A stretch of 15,235 nucleotides of DNA from an uncultured Eubacteriales bacterium. Lineage in GTDB: Bacteria; Bacillota; Clostridia; Oscillospirales; Oscillospiraceae. The position numbers and the translations under genes were made by a program. The stretch spans positions 1 through 15,235 of the forward strand of contig URSX01000037.1 in the NCBI GenBank assembly GCA_900550615.1, given 5' to 3'. The notes under the pieces are model-generated. The model saw only the letters and a program-made list of their open reading frames with translations. It did not search any database and had not been told where the DNA came from. Every line of letters begins with the position of its first letter. Position 1 is the stretch's first letter. Shown in pieces: positions 1 to 6,635 of the stretch.

Positions 1-49
1 TTCAGGTCTGCCGGAGCCTGCAAATAAATTTGCGCATAAATCTTGACGG

Positions 50-86
50 GACCCGGTGTGCCGCCGCATATACGGCAGAACCGGTC
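50..86 (-). terminator. Possible weak terminator hairpin after the YoaK-like gene
   Basis: An imperfect inverted repeat lies 17 bases past the stop codon of the minus-strand membrane-protein gene. GACC/GGTC, GGT/ACC and TGCCG/CGGCA pair, with a bulged C and a small internal loop. No clean U-run follows on the minus strand, so its role as a terminator is doubtful. Bases 1-49 show nothing else I can name. Confidence 0.25.
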
Positions 87-102
87 TGCGCTTCCAATCA
101 GT

Positions 103-777
103 TCATGCGGCAGTATCTGCGGCGGCCCGGTTATGCCGGTCCTCGCACACCACCATATAGTAGGCCCAGGCGACCAGGGGCAGAACACACAGAGAAGCCT
201 GTACCTGCAGAAGGAAGACCGCGAAATAGCCCGCTGTGGCCCCCAAATGGAAGCACAGAAGTGTGGAGAGATAGAACCACATCCGGCGCAGTTGGCCCGG
301 TTCCTGTCGGCACAGGTGGCGGGCCAGGGAGAGAGAAGCCTGTTTGGTATTGTTGGTGGAGAAGATGGTGGAGCTGGTGTTGCTCTGAGCACCGGAGAAG
401 GAGCTCCACTGCACGCTCATGGCAAAAAAGATAGGGTAGAGGGAGGGGAGAATGGACATATCCTCCGGGAAAAAAGCCAGCAGAACGGCACAGGCGGCAT
501 CAATGAGCGGACAGACACGCCGCATATTCCAGCCGAACAGATGGGGCAGGATCACGGTGGACATGGTACCCAACATATAAATAACCAAAGCGCCTGTATG
601 CAGCAGGACACTGGACCAGTTGCCGCGCAGAGAATTCAGGAGAAGCTCCAGCAGATTCAGGGTCTGGGCGTTGGCCATGACACCCATTCGCAGGAGGATG
701 GCATAGGCGGCGAAAAAGCCGCCTACCGCGGCAAAAGACAGATGGCGATACCAGTCTATATTGGGACTTCGGCTCAT
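103..777 (-). CDS. YoaK/DUF1275 family membrane protein
   Basis: A 224-residue polytopic membrane protein of the YoaK (DUF1275) family, whose biochemical role is not established. The family look rests on an early segment with G-F-x-x-A-Y (residues 20-25) and M-A-N-A-Q-T-x-N-L (34-42), and on a mid-protein V-Q-W-S-S-F plus T-S-S-T-I-F-S-T-N-N block (122-143). About six hydrophobic helices are visible (roughly 14-30, 53-76, 90-103, 110-121, 166-187, 192-210). The reading frame runs open to 888, but the ATG at 777 is chosen because GGAAGG lies 10 bases upstream and family homology begins there. The extra N-terminus would be translated from the promoter. It stands alone, divergent from the T-box operon. 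Family assignment is fairly firm; function is unknown. Confidence 0.8.
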   Translation of the reverse strand: MSRSPNIDWYRHLSFAAVGGFFAAYAILLRMGVMANAQTLNLLELLLNSLRGNWSSVLLHTGALVIYMLGTMSTVILPHLFGWNMRRVCPLIDAACAVLLAFFPEDMSILPSLYPIFFAMSVQWSSFSGAQSNTSSTIFSTNNTKQASLSLARHLCRQEPGQLRRMWFYLSTLLCFHLGATAGYFAVFLLQVQASLCVLPLVAWAYYMVVCEDRHNRAAADTAA

Positions 778-810
778 AGAAATACGACCTTCCGTGTTCG
801 TGTTGATACC

Positions 811-838
811 AGTATAGCAGAAAAATATCGGCGGGCAA
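811..838 (-). promoter_or_regulatory. Sigma-A promoter for the YoaK-like gene
   Basis: Read on the minus strand, TTGCCC (833-838) and TATACT (811-816) are 16 bases apart, and TGC just before the -10 makes it an extended -10. It sits about 35 bases upstream of the chosen start at 777, which supports that start. Seen in sequence, not tested. Confidence 0.5.
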
Positions 839-881
839 GAGGAAAGATGGACAAAAAAAGAGAGAGGACTGGGAGAATGTA

Positions 882-909
882 TTGACAAGTCCCGGATTTG
901 TGATAAAAT
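882..909 (+). promoter_or_regulatory. Sigma-A promoter of the T-box/alaS operon
   Basis: A perfect TTGACA (882-887) and TAAAAT (904-909) are separated by 16 bases, with TGA before the -10 giving an extended -10. Transcription would start near 916, at the 5' edge of the T-box leader. The divergent YoaK-like promoter lies only about 45 bases away. Confidence 0.8.
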
Positions 910-915
910 AGGTAA

Positions 916-1142
916 AAAAGCAGAGATGAAGTCAAGCAGTTTGCTGATCCCAAGCGAGACGGGGTATGGTGGGAGCCCGTCGGAGAAAGGCGGCTGCGGG
1001 CCGCTTTGGAGCTGCCGGTGAGGAGCCGGACGGAGTATCCCCGTTATAGGATGGCTAAGAGGGCAGAGATTTTCTGCCGAATTAGGGTGGTACCGTGAAG
1101 GATGACCTTCGCCCCTATGTGTGGGGTGGAGGTTTTTATTTT
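916..1142 (+). promoter_or_regulatory. T-box leader RNA, alanine-type
   Basis: A tRNA-sensing leader. The canonical T-box AGGGTGGTACCGTG lies at 1084-1097. Its TGGT would pair with an ACCA tRNA end, and tRNA-Ala has A at the discriminator position. Stem I is recognisable: AGCGAG (953-958), then a distal hairpin closed by GACGGG/CCCGTC that contains the conserved ATGGTG and AG. The best specifier candidate is GCC (Ala) at 1000-1002. It is followed by GCTTTGGAG, in the place where other T-boxes carry ACCTTGGAG-like sequence, and GCAG/CTGC helices can flank the loop. GCT at 1011-1013 is a second alanine option. The alanine call fits alaS downstream. Uncharged tRNA-Ala should favour the antiterminator and turn on the acetyltransferase-like gene and alaS. 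The T-box is certain; the exact specifier is inferred. Confidence 0.92.
1105..1142 (+). terminator. T-box intrinsic terminator
   Basis: An 11-bp stem, ACCTTCGCCCC (1105-1115) against GGGGTGGAGGT (1123-1133), is followed by a T-rich run (1133-1144). It lies directly after the T-box motif, so it is the off-state terminator of the leader. The GGAGGT ribosome site of the next gene (1145-1150) starts right at the end of the U-run. Confidence 0.9.
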
Positions 1143-1154
1143 TTGGAGGTGGTT

Positions 1155-1805
1155 ATGAAGCGCCGCGTTCTATCGATGGAAAACGATCCCAGATGGGAGC
1201 AGTACAAGCTCTTCAGTGCCTATGCGTTTCCCTGTGCCGGGCTTACGGTGCCAGTGGATATCACCGGCCTGTATGAGTGGATGCAGCGGGAGAAAAAGCC
1301 CGTTTTCCTTACGCTTTTGTATCTGGTCAGCCGGGCGGCCAACCGCGTGCCGGAGCTGCGCCGCCGCATCGAGGGCGGGCAGGTGGTGGAGTATGACGAC
1401 TGTCCCACCTCCTTCACCGAGATGAAGCCCGACGGCAGCTACGCCTATTGCCGCATGGGCTCGGCCCAGGTGCCCTATGAGGAGTATATCGCCCGGGGCC
1501 GCAGCTTGCAGCAGCAGGCCCGTCGGGGCGGCACGCTGGAGGTGGACGAGGCGGACGAAAGCTCCCGCATCTTCGTCTCCTGCGTCCCGTGGCTGAACTA
1601 TACCGGCATTGTCCAGCCGATGCCCATCCCCGCCGACAGCAATGTCCGCATTTCCTGGGGAAAGATCTTCATGCGCTGCGGCCTGAGCCAGGTGTCCGTG
1701 TCCCTGCAGGTGCACCACGCCCTGGCGGACGGCTACCAGATGACACTGTTTTACCGGTATCTGGATGAGGAGATCGCAGCCCTCTGCCCGCCAGAGGAAG
1801 CGTAA
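1155..1805 (+). CDS. Chloramphenicol acetyltransferase-fold protein (CatA-like)
   Basis: A 216-residue protein of the CAT family, acyl-CoA-dependent O-acetyltransferases that work as trimers. The key signature is Q-V-H-H-A-L-A-D-G-Y (185-194): H188 and D192 match the catalytic His and structural Asp of HHxxxDG in CAT enzymes. The central block I-P-A-D-S-N-V-R-I-S-W-G-K (158-170) matches the usual stretch before the active site. The length agrees with CAT (about 215-220). The ATG at 1155 is chosen because GGAGGT is just upstream. A start at 1095 would have to be translated through the T-box terminator. It is first in the T-box unit, with alaS 50 bases downstream. Whether it confers drug resistance cannot be told. 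Many chromosomal CAT-like proteins in Clostridia have unknown acceptors, and the tRNA-Ala control argues for a housekeeping or stress role. Family certain, substrate unknown. Confidence 0.85.
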   Translation: MKRRVLSMENDPRWEQYKLFSAYAFPCAGLTVPVDITGLYEWMQREKKPVFLTLLYLVSRAANRVPELRRRIEGGQVVEYDDCPTSFTEMKPDGSYAYCRMGSAQVPYEEYIARGRSLQQQARRGGTLEVDEADESSRIFVSCVPWLNYTGIVQPMPIPADSNVRISWGKIFMRCGLSQVSVSLQVHHALADGYQMTLFYRYLDEEIAALCPPEEA

Positions 1806-1855
1806 CACTATATTTTACAAAATTTATAATTTATAATAAAGAAGGAGTCAATCGT

Positions 1856-4495
1856 ATGTCACATCCCTATCACGGACTCAACGAGCTGCGGGAGTTGTTC
1901 CTCAGCTACTTTGAGAGCAAGGGCCACCTGCGCCTGCCCAGCTTTTCGCTGGTTCCCCAAAACGACAAGTCCATCCTGCTTATCAACGCCGGCATGACCC
2001 CCATGAAGCCCTGGTTCAAGGGGGAGGAGGAGCCCCCGCGGCGCCGGGTCTGTACCTGCCAGAAGTGCATCCGCACCGGCGACATTGACAACGTGGGCCA
2101 CCCCGCCCGCCACGGCACCTATTTCGAGATGCTGGGCAACTTCTCCTTTGGCGACTACTTCAAGCACGAGGCCATTGCCTGGAGCTGGGAGTTTCTGACC
2201 AAGGTGGTAGGGCTGGAGGAGGAGCGGCTGTATCCCTCTGTATATGAGAGCGATGACGAGGCCTTTGACATCTGGAATCAGGAGATCGGCATCCCCAAGG
2301 AGAGGATATTCCGCTTCGGCAAGGAGGATAACTTCTGGGAGCACGGCTCCGGCCCCTGCGGCCCCTGCTCGGAGATTTACTACGACCGGGGTGAGAAATA
2401 CGGCTGCGGTAAGCCCGGATGCACCGTGGGCTGCGATTGCGACCGGTATATCGAGATCTGGAACAATGTGTTCTCCCAGTTTGATAACGACGGCCACGAC
2501 AATTATACGGAGCTGAAGCAGAAGAATATCGACACCGGCATGGGCCTGGAGCGCCTGGCGGTGGTGTGTCAGAATGTGGATTCGCTGTTTGATGTGGACA
2601 CGGTGATGAATATTACCAACAAGGTCTCTGAGCTTACCGGCGCTTACTATGGACAGAGCCAGAAACGGGATGTGTCCCTGCGGGTCATCACCGACCATAT
2701 CCGGGCAGCTACCTTTATGATCTGCGACGGCATCCTCCCCTCCAACGAGGGCCGGGGTTATGTGCTGCGGCGGCTGCTGCGGCGGGCGGCCCGGCACGGA
2801 AAGCTCCTGGGCGTGAACGAGCCGTTCCTGTATAAGATCGTGGACACCGTGATCCACGAAAATGAGTGCCAGTATGGCGACCTGCGGGAGAAGCAGACCT
2901 ATATCACCAAGGTCATCCGCACTGAGGAGGAGAGCTTCGCCCGGACCATCGATGGCGGCATGCGCATTTTCGCCGAGATGCTGGCAGAGCACCAGGCCCA
3001 GGGGGAGACGGTGTTCTCCGGCGCGGACGCCTTCAAGCTGTATGATACCTTCGGCTTCCCCATTGACCTGACTGCTGAAATGGCCGCCGACGAGGGCCTG
3101 AAGGTGGACGAGGACGCTTTCCGGCAGCTGATGCAGGAGCAGAAGGAGCGGGCCCGGGAGGCCCGGAAGGCCCTGGGCGATCTGGGCTGGGCCGGCGTGG
3201 AGTTCGGCAAAGAGGTGCCGTCCACAGAGTTCGTAGGCTATAATCAGGACAGTTGCGAGGCAAGCGTTGTGGCCTTGGTGTGCGATGATGAGCTGTGCGG
3301 ACAGTTAGAGGAAGGCCATGACGGCATTGTGGTATTGGACAAGACGCCCTTCTATGCGGAAATGGGCGGCCAGGTGGCAGACCACGGCGTTATTACCGCA
3401 AAAGGAATGACCTTTACAGTGACAGACGTACAAAAGAATAAGGGTGGTAAGTTCATGCACTATGGCCATCTGGCCGAGGGCGTGCTGGCGGTGGGCGACA
3501 CCGTGGAGGCGGCCATCGACACCCAGCGGCGCAAAGCCGTCTGCCGCGCCCATACCACCACACATCTGCTGGATGCGGCTCTGAAGAAGGTCCTGGGCGA
3601 CCATGTGCATCAGGCGGGCTCCTTGGTAGAGCCGGATCGCCTGCGCTTCGACTTCACTCATTTCGAGGCCATAACTCCCGAGCAGCTGAGCCAGGTGGAG
3701 TGGATGGTCAATGATGCCATTCTGGAGGGCTGTCCCGTGGTAACGGAGGTGCTGCCCATTGAGGAGGCTAAGAAAAAGGGCGCAGTGGCTATGTTCGGTG
3801 AGAAGTACGGCGAGACCGTGCGCGTGGTGGAGATGGGCGACTTCTCCATGGAGTTCTGCGGTGGTACCCACCTGGACAACACCGCCAAGGCCGGGCCCTT
3901 CCGCATCAAGTCCGAGAGCAGCGTTGCCTCCGGTGTGCGCCGTATGGAGGCCACCTGCGGCCGGCTGAGCCTGGAGAGCATGGAAAAGAGCCACGGTGTG
4001 CTGGCTAAGGCGGCGCAGTTCTTTAAGACCGCACCCACGGGACTGCTGGAGCGTATGGAGCAGCAGGCCAACGAGATGAAGCAGCTGCGCCAGGCTCTGG
4101 AGAAATTCAAGGCCGAGGCATCTTTGGGCGAAGCCAAGCAGTTCCTGGCATCCGCCAAGACGGTGAAGGGCCTGCATGTGCTTACAGCCACCCGGGAGGG
4201 GCTGGATGCCAATGCCTTGCGCAAGATGGGCGACTTCCTGCGGGACAAGGACCCCACTGTGGTGGGCGTGCTGGCCAGTATCGCCGGTGAAAAGATTACC
4301 TTCCTGGCCGTATGCGGCAAGGAAGCCGTGGCCAAGGGTGTGAAGGCTGGAGATATGGTGAAGCTGGTGTCCGGCCTCTGCGGCGGCAAGGGCGGCGGAA
4401 AGCCCGACAGCGCCATGGGCGGCGGCAGCGACCTGCTGAAGGTGGACGATGCTCTGGCGGCGGTGGATGACTTCGTGTCGGAAAAGCTGGGCTGA
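1856..4495 (+). CDS. alaS: Alanine--tRNA ligase
   Basis: Charges tRNA-Ala with alanine using ATP and hydrolyses mischarged Ser/Gly-tRNA-Ala. The 879 residues match the usual full-length enzyme. The class II catalytic core is N-terminal (roughly 1-260), with R-T-G-D-I-D-N-V-G (73-81) and the Cys-rich G-P-C-G-P-C-S-E (166-173). A tRNA-recognition helical region follows. The editing domain carries P-F-Y-A-E-M-G-G-Q (498-506) and the Zn/editing ligands H566, H570 (HTTTH), C668 and H672 (CGGTH). A coiled-coil stretch (about 730-765) leads to the C-Ala domain with its Gly-rich G-G-K-G-G-G-K-P (843-850). An AGAAGGAG ribosome site precedes the ATG at 1856. The AT-rich 50-base gap before it has TATAAT-like strings but no convincing -35, so expression probably depends on the T-box promoter. 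The stop overlaps the region of the next start. Confidence 0.98.
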   Translation: MSHPYHGLNELRELFLSYFESKGHLRLPSFSLVPQNDKSILLINAGMTPMKPWFKGEEEPPRRRVCTCQKCIRTGDIDNVGHPARHGTYFEMLGNFSFGDYFKHEAIAWSWEFLTKVVGLEEERLYPSVYESDDEAFDIWNQEIGIPKERIFRFGKEDNFWEHGSGPCGPCSEIYYDRGEKYGCGKPGCTVGCDCDRYIEIWNNVFSQFDNDGHDNYTELKQKNIDTGMGLERLAVVCQNVDSLFDVDTVMNITNKVSELTGAYYGQSQKRDVSLRVITDHIRAATFMICDGILPSNEGRGYVLRRLLRRAARHGKLLGVNEPFLYKIVDTVIHENECQYGDLREKQTYITKVIRTEEESFARTIDGGMRIFAEMLAEHQAQGETVFSGADAFKLYDTFGFPIDLTAEMAADEGLKVDEDAFRQLMQEQKERAREARKALGDLGWAGVEFGKEVPSTEFVGYNQDSCEASVVALVCDDELCGQLEEGHDGIVVLDKTPFYAEMGGQVADHGVITAKGMTFTVTDVQKNKGGKFMHYGHLAEGVLAVGDTVEAAIDTQRRKAVCRAHTTTHLLDAALKKVLGDHVHQAGSLVEPDRLRFDFTHFEAITPEQLSQVEWMVNDAILEGCPVVTEVLPIEEAKKKGAVAMFGEKYGETVRVVEMGDFSMEFCGGTHLDNTAKAGPFRIKSESSVASGVRRMEATCGRLSLESMEKSHGVLAKAAQFFKTAPTGLLERMEQQANEMKQLRQALEKFKAEASLGEAKQFLASAKTVKGLHVLTATREGLDANALRKMGDFLRDKDPTVVGVLASIAGEKITFLAVCGKEAVAKGVKAGDMVKLVSGLCGGKGGGKPDSAMGGGSDLLKVDDALAAVDDFVSEKLG

Positions 4496-4496
4496 G

Positions 4497-4670
4497 ATGA
4501 TACCGAATGACCCTGTGATGCTGCTGAGCTTCGTGAACATGAAGCTGCGGGACGAGTTTAGCGACCTGGACGAGTTATGCGGCACCCTGGATGTGAGCCG
4601 GGAAGACCTGGAGCGTCGGCTGAAGGCTCTGGGCTACGCGTATAACGAAGAATCGAATCAATTTAAATAG
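4497..4670 (+). CDS. DUF4250 domain-containing small protein
   Basis: A 57-residue protein beginning M-I-P-N-D-P-V-M-L-L-S-F-V-N and ending near Y-A-Y-N-E-E-S-N-Q-F. This is the whole DUF4250 domain, a small helical family of unknown function common in Firmicutes. The middle has a D-V-S-R-E-D-L-E-R-R-L-K-A-L-G helix that resembles a helix-turn-helix half, so nucleic-acid binding is possible but unproven. The start ATG is one base beyond the alaS stop and has no strong ribosome site, which suggests translational coupling to alaS. An upstream in-frame start at 4449 lies inside alaS and is not needed. It is likely co-transcribed with the HIT gene 15 bases downstream. Confidence 0.82.
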   Translation: MIPNDPVMLLSFVNMKLRDEFSDLDELCGTLDVSREDLERRLKALGYAYNEESNQFK

Positions 4671-4685
4671 AAAGGAGCAGACCCT

Positions 4686-5027
4686 ATGAAGAACGATTGC
4701 CTTTTCTGCGCTATTGCGGCGGGGGAGATCCCGTCCAACAAAGTGTATGAGGACGACCTGTGCTATGCCTTCTATGACATTGCACCCCAGGCACCTACCC
4801 ATTTTCTGGTGATCCCCAAGAGCCACATTGGTTCCGTGGCGGAGGTCAGCGGCGACAACAGCGCCGTGGTGGCCCATATTTTTGAGGTCATCGCTAAGGT
4901 GAGCCGAGAGCTGGGATTGGAGAGCTACCGGGTGGTGTCCAACATCGGTGAGCAGGCAGGCCAGAGCGTGCATCATCTGCACTTCCATGTGCTGTCCGGC
5001 CGGGATATGACCTGGCCTCCGGGCTAA
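4686..5027 (+). CDS. HIT family (histidine triad) nucleotide-binding protein, HINT-like
   Basis: A 113-residue cytosolic nucleotide-binding hydrolase of the HINT branch, which acts on purine phosphoramidates such as aminoacyl-AMP species. The histidine triad is H97-L-H99-F-H101-V-L; the middle His is the nucleophile in the family. The N-terminal C-L-F-C (5-8) matches the Zn-binding start of many HINT proteins. I-P-K-S-H-I (43-48) and N-I-G-E-Q-A-G-Q-S-V (86-95) are also typical. AAAGGAG precedes the ATG. Its place behind alaS is suggestive, since HINT proteins hydrolyse aminoacyl-adenylates, the side products of tRNA synthetases. That link is inference. A strong hairpin follows 25 bases after the stop. 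Confidence 0.93.
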   Translation: MKNDCLFCAIAAGEIPSNKVYEDDLCYAFYDIAPQAPTHFLVIPKSHIGSVAEVSGDNSAVVAHIFEVIAKVSRELGLESYRVVSNIGEQAGQSVHHLHFHVLSGRDMTWPPG

Positions 5028-5052
5028 AGAATTGCTCCGTGAATGCGGATGA

Positions 5053-5089
5053 GAATCAAAACCTCCGGCTTAGCCGGAGGTTTTGATTC
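5053..5089 (+). terminator. Terminator hairpin ending the alaS operon, likely bidirectional
   Basis: A perfect 17-bp inverted repeat with loop TTA (5070-5072). The outer pairs are A/T-rich and the core is ACCTCCGGC/GCCGGAGGT. The plus side ends in TTTTGATTC and the minus side in the equivalent run, so it can stop both the HIT transcript and the convergent oadA transcript. Confidence 0.85.
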
Positions 5090-5109
5090 ATTCATTTATA
5101 AAAGCTCAG

Positions 5110-5135
5110 AGCCGACTTGAGGAATCAAGTCGGCT
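5110..5135 (-). terminator. Second hairpin, probable terminator of the oad operon
   Basis: An 11-bp perfect stem, AGCCGACTTGA/TCAAGTCGGCT, closes a GGAA loop on the plus strand (TTCC on the minus). It lies 48 bases past the oadA stop. On the minus strand it is followed by CTGAGCTTTTAT, so the U-run is offset. It may work together with the stronger hairpin at 5053-5089. Confidence 0.6.
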
Positions 5136-5182
5136 TTGGGCTATTGGGGAGTGAAAGATGAGAAATCGAAAGGAAGTGAGAT

Positions 5183-6619
5183 TTAAAACTTATACTCCAC
5201 GTACAGCTCCCGGACGGCGTTGGGGTCCGTGGGGGTTGCGGCGGGAGCAGCCGGGGCGACAGGCTTATCCCGATTGGCGATAAACTTGGGCGCCACCTGG
5301 GGGAACAGGGCCAGGGACAGCACATCCTCCTCGCTCTTGGCGATTTCCTTGAATTCCTCCTTATACTTTTCCAGCTCCGGCTCCAACAGATCTGCCGGGC
5401 GGCAGGTGATGACGTCCTCGGGGGCAATGCCCGCCTTGGCCCGGACCGCCTCATTGACCTCGCCGGGCAGCTTGCCGTATTCACCGCGAAGCATAGCCTT
5501 GGACTCCTTGGGGAATACCTTGTAGCGCTCGCCCATGATGATATTCATAACAGCCTGGGTGCCCACGATCTGGGAAGAGGGGGTCACCAGGGGCGGATAG
5601 CCAAAGTCCTTACGGACCCGGGGAATTTCCGCCAGCACATCGTAATATTTATCCTCCTTGCCCGCCTGCTTCAGCTGGGAGATCAGGTTGGAAAGCATAC
5701 CGCCGGGCACCTGATACAGCAGCGTATTGGTGTCTACCCGCAGGACCTTGGGGTCCAGGATACCTGCATCCTGCAGCCGCTGGGCCACCTTGCGGAAATG
5801 GACGGCGGCTTCACTCATCTTGCCCAGGTCCAGGCCCGTATCACGGACGGTGCCCTTCAGCGTGGCTACCAAAGACTCGGTGGCGGGCTGGGAAGTGCCG
5901 TTGGCCAAGGGGGAGAGGGCTGTATCCACGATGTCTACGCCTGCGTAGGCCGCCATCAGCAGTGTCATATCGCCGGTGCCGGAGGTATTGTGGGTATGCA
6001 GGTGGATGGGGACGGAAACAGTCTCCTTGAGGGCCTTTACCAGGGAGTAGGCATCCATAGGCAGCAGAAGATTGGCCATATCCTTGATGCAGATGGCGTC
6101 AGCACCCATCTGCTCCAGCTCCTTGGCCAGCTTTACAAAATAGGCCTCGTTGTGAATGGGAGAGATGGTGTAGGACAGGGTGGCCTCCACCTGGCCACCG
6201 TATTTTTTGGTGGATTTGATGGCCTGCTCCAGGTTGCGCACATCGTTCAGCGCATCAAAAATGCGGATGATGTCGATGCCGTTTTCAATGGATTTGCGGC
6301 AGAAGGCGTCTACCACATCGTCGGCATAGTGCTTGTAGCCCAGGATATTCTGGCCCCGGAAGAGCATTTGCAGCTTAGTGTGGGGCAGACCCTTTTTCAG
6401 GGTGCGCAGGCGCTGCCAGGGATCCTCATTGAGAAAGCGCATACACGCATCAAAGGTGGCACCGCCCCAGCACTCCAGGGAATAATAACCGATGGAATCC
6501 AACATCTCCAGGGCGGGGAGCATATCCTCAATGGTCATGCGGGTGGCCGCCTGGGACTGGTGGGCATCCCGGAGGATGGTATCGGTGATCAGCAGGGGTT
6601 TATTGGACAAAAATTCCAT
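5183..6619 (-). CDS. oadA: Oxaloacetate decarboxylase alpha subunit (carboxyltransferase)
   Basis: Moves the carboxyl group from oxaloacetate to biotin, giving pyruvate; the membrane partners then release CO2 and pump Na+. It is a 478-residue HMG-CoA-lyase-like TIM barrel with T-D-T-I-L-R-D-A-H-Q-S (12-22). D13, K179 (in C-I-K-D-M), H208 and H210 (in H-L-H-T-H) correspond to the metal-site Asp, carbamylated Lys and two His of the family. The P-G-G-M-L-S-N-L block (305-312) is typical of OadA/PycB/transcarboxylase 5S. The biotinyl domain found at the C-terminus of enterobacterial OadA is missing. Instead the chain stops after an Ala/Pro stub (453-466) and V-R-E-L-Y-V-E-Y-K-F, and biotin is on a separate protein in the operon. 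GGAGG precedes the ATG. A PycB-like role is possible, but oadB and oadG beside it decide for the Na+ pump. Confidence 0.93.
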   Translation of the reverse strand: MEFLSNKPLLITDTILRDAHQSQAATRMTIEDMLPALEMLDSIGYYSLECWGGATFDACMRFLNEDPWQRLRTLKKGLPHTKLQMLFRGQNILGYKHYADDVVDAFCRKSIENGIDIIRIFDALNDVRNLEQAIKSTKKYGGQVEATLSYTISPIHNEAYFVKLAKELEQMGADAICIKDMANLLLPMDAYSLVKALKETVSVPIHLHTHNTSGTGDMTLLMAAYAGVDIVDTALSPLANGTSQPATESLVATLKGTVRDTGLDLGKMSEAAVHFRKVAQRLQDAGILDPKVLRVDTNTLLYQVPGGMLSNLISQLKQAGKEDKYYDVLAEIPRVRKDFGYPPLVTPSSQIVGTQAVMNIIMGERYKVFPKESKAMLRGEYGKLPGEVNEAVRAKAGIAPEDVITCRPADLLEPELEKYKEEFKEIAKSEEDVLSLALFPQVAPKFIANRDKPVAPAAPAATPTDPNAVRELYVEYKF

Positions 6620-6635
6620 AGTGTTTTACCTCCAG

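Noticed and set aside
43..72. TTGACG...CATATA as a plus-strand promoter near the left edge
   Set aside because: The spacer is 18, the -10 is poor, and no plus-strand gene follows. The bases form part of a hairpin after the YoaK-like gene.
43..885. Plus-strand open frame across the YoaK-like gene
   Set aside because: It is Gly/Gln/Arg-rich without motifs, and the minus-strand product has clear membrane helices and YoaK-family blocks.
1095..1154. Upstream ATG extending the CAT-like protein by 20 residues
   Set aside because: It would start within the T-box motif and read through the terminator stem. The ATG at 1155 has GGAGGT next to it.
1859..4585. Long minus-strand open frames opposite alaS (1859-2992 and 3305-4585)
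   Set aside because: They mirror the codon bias of a GC-rich gene, have low-complexity His/Leu/Gly/Ala composition, no ribosome site and no family motifs. alaS is certain on the other strand.
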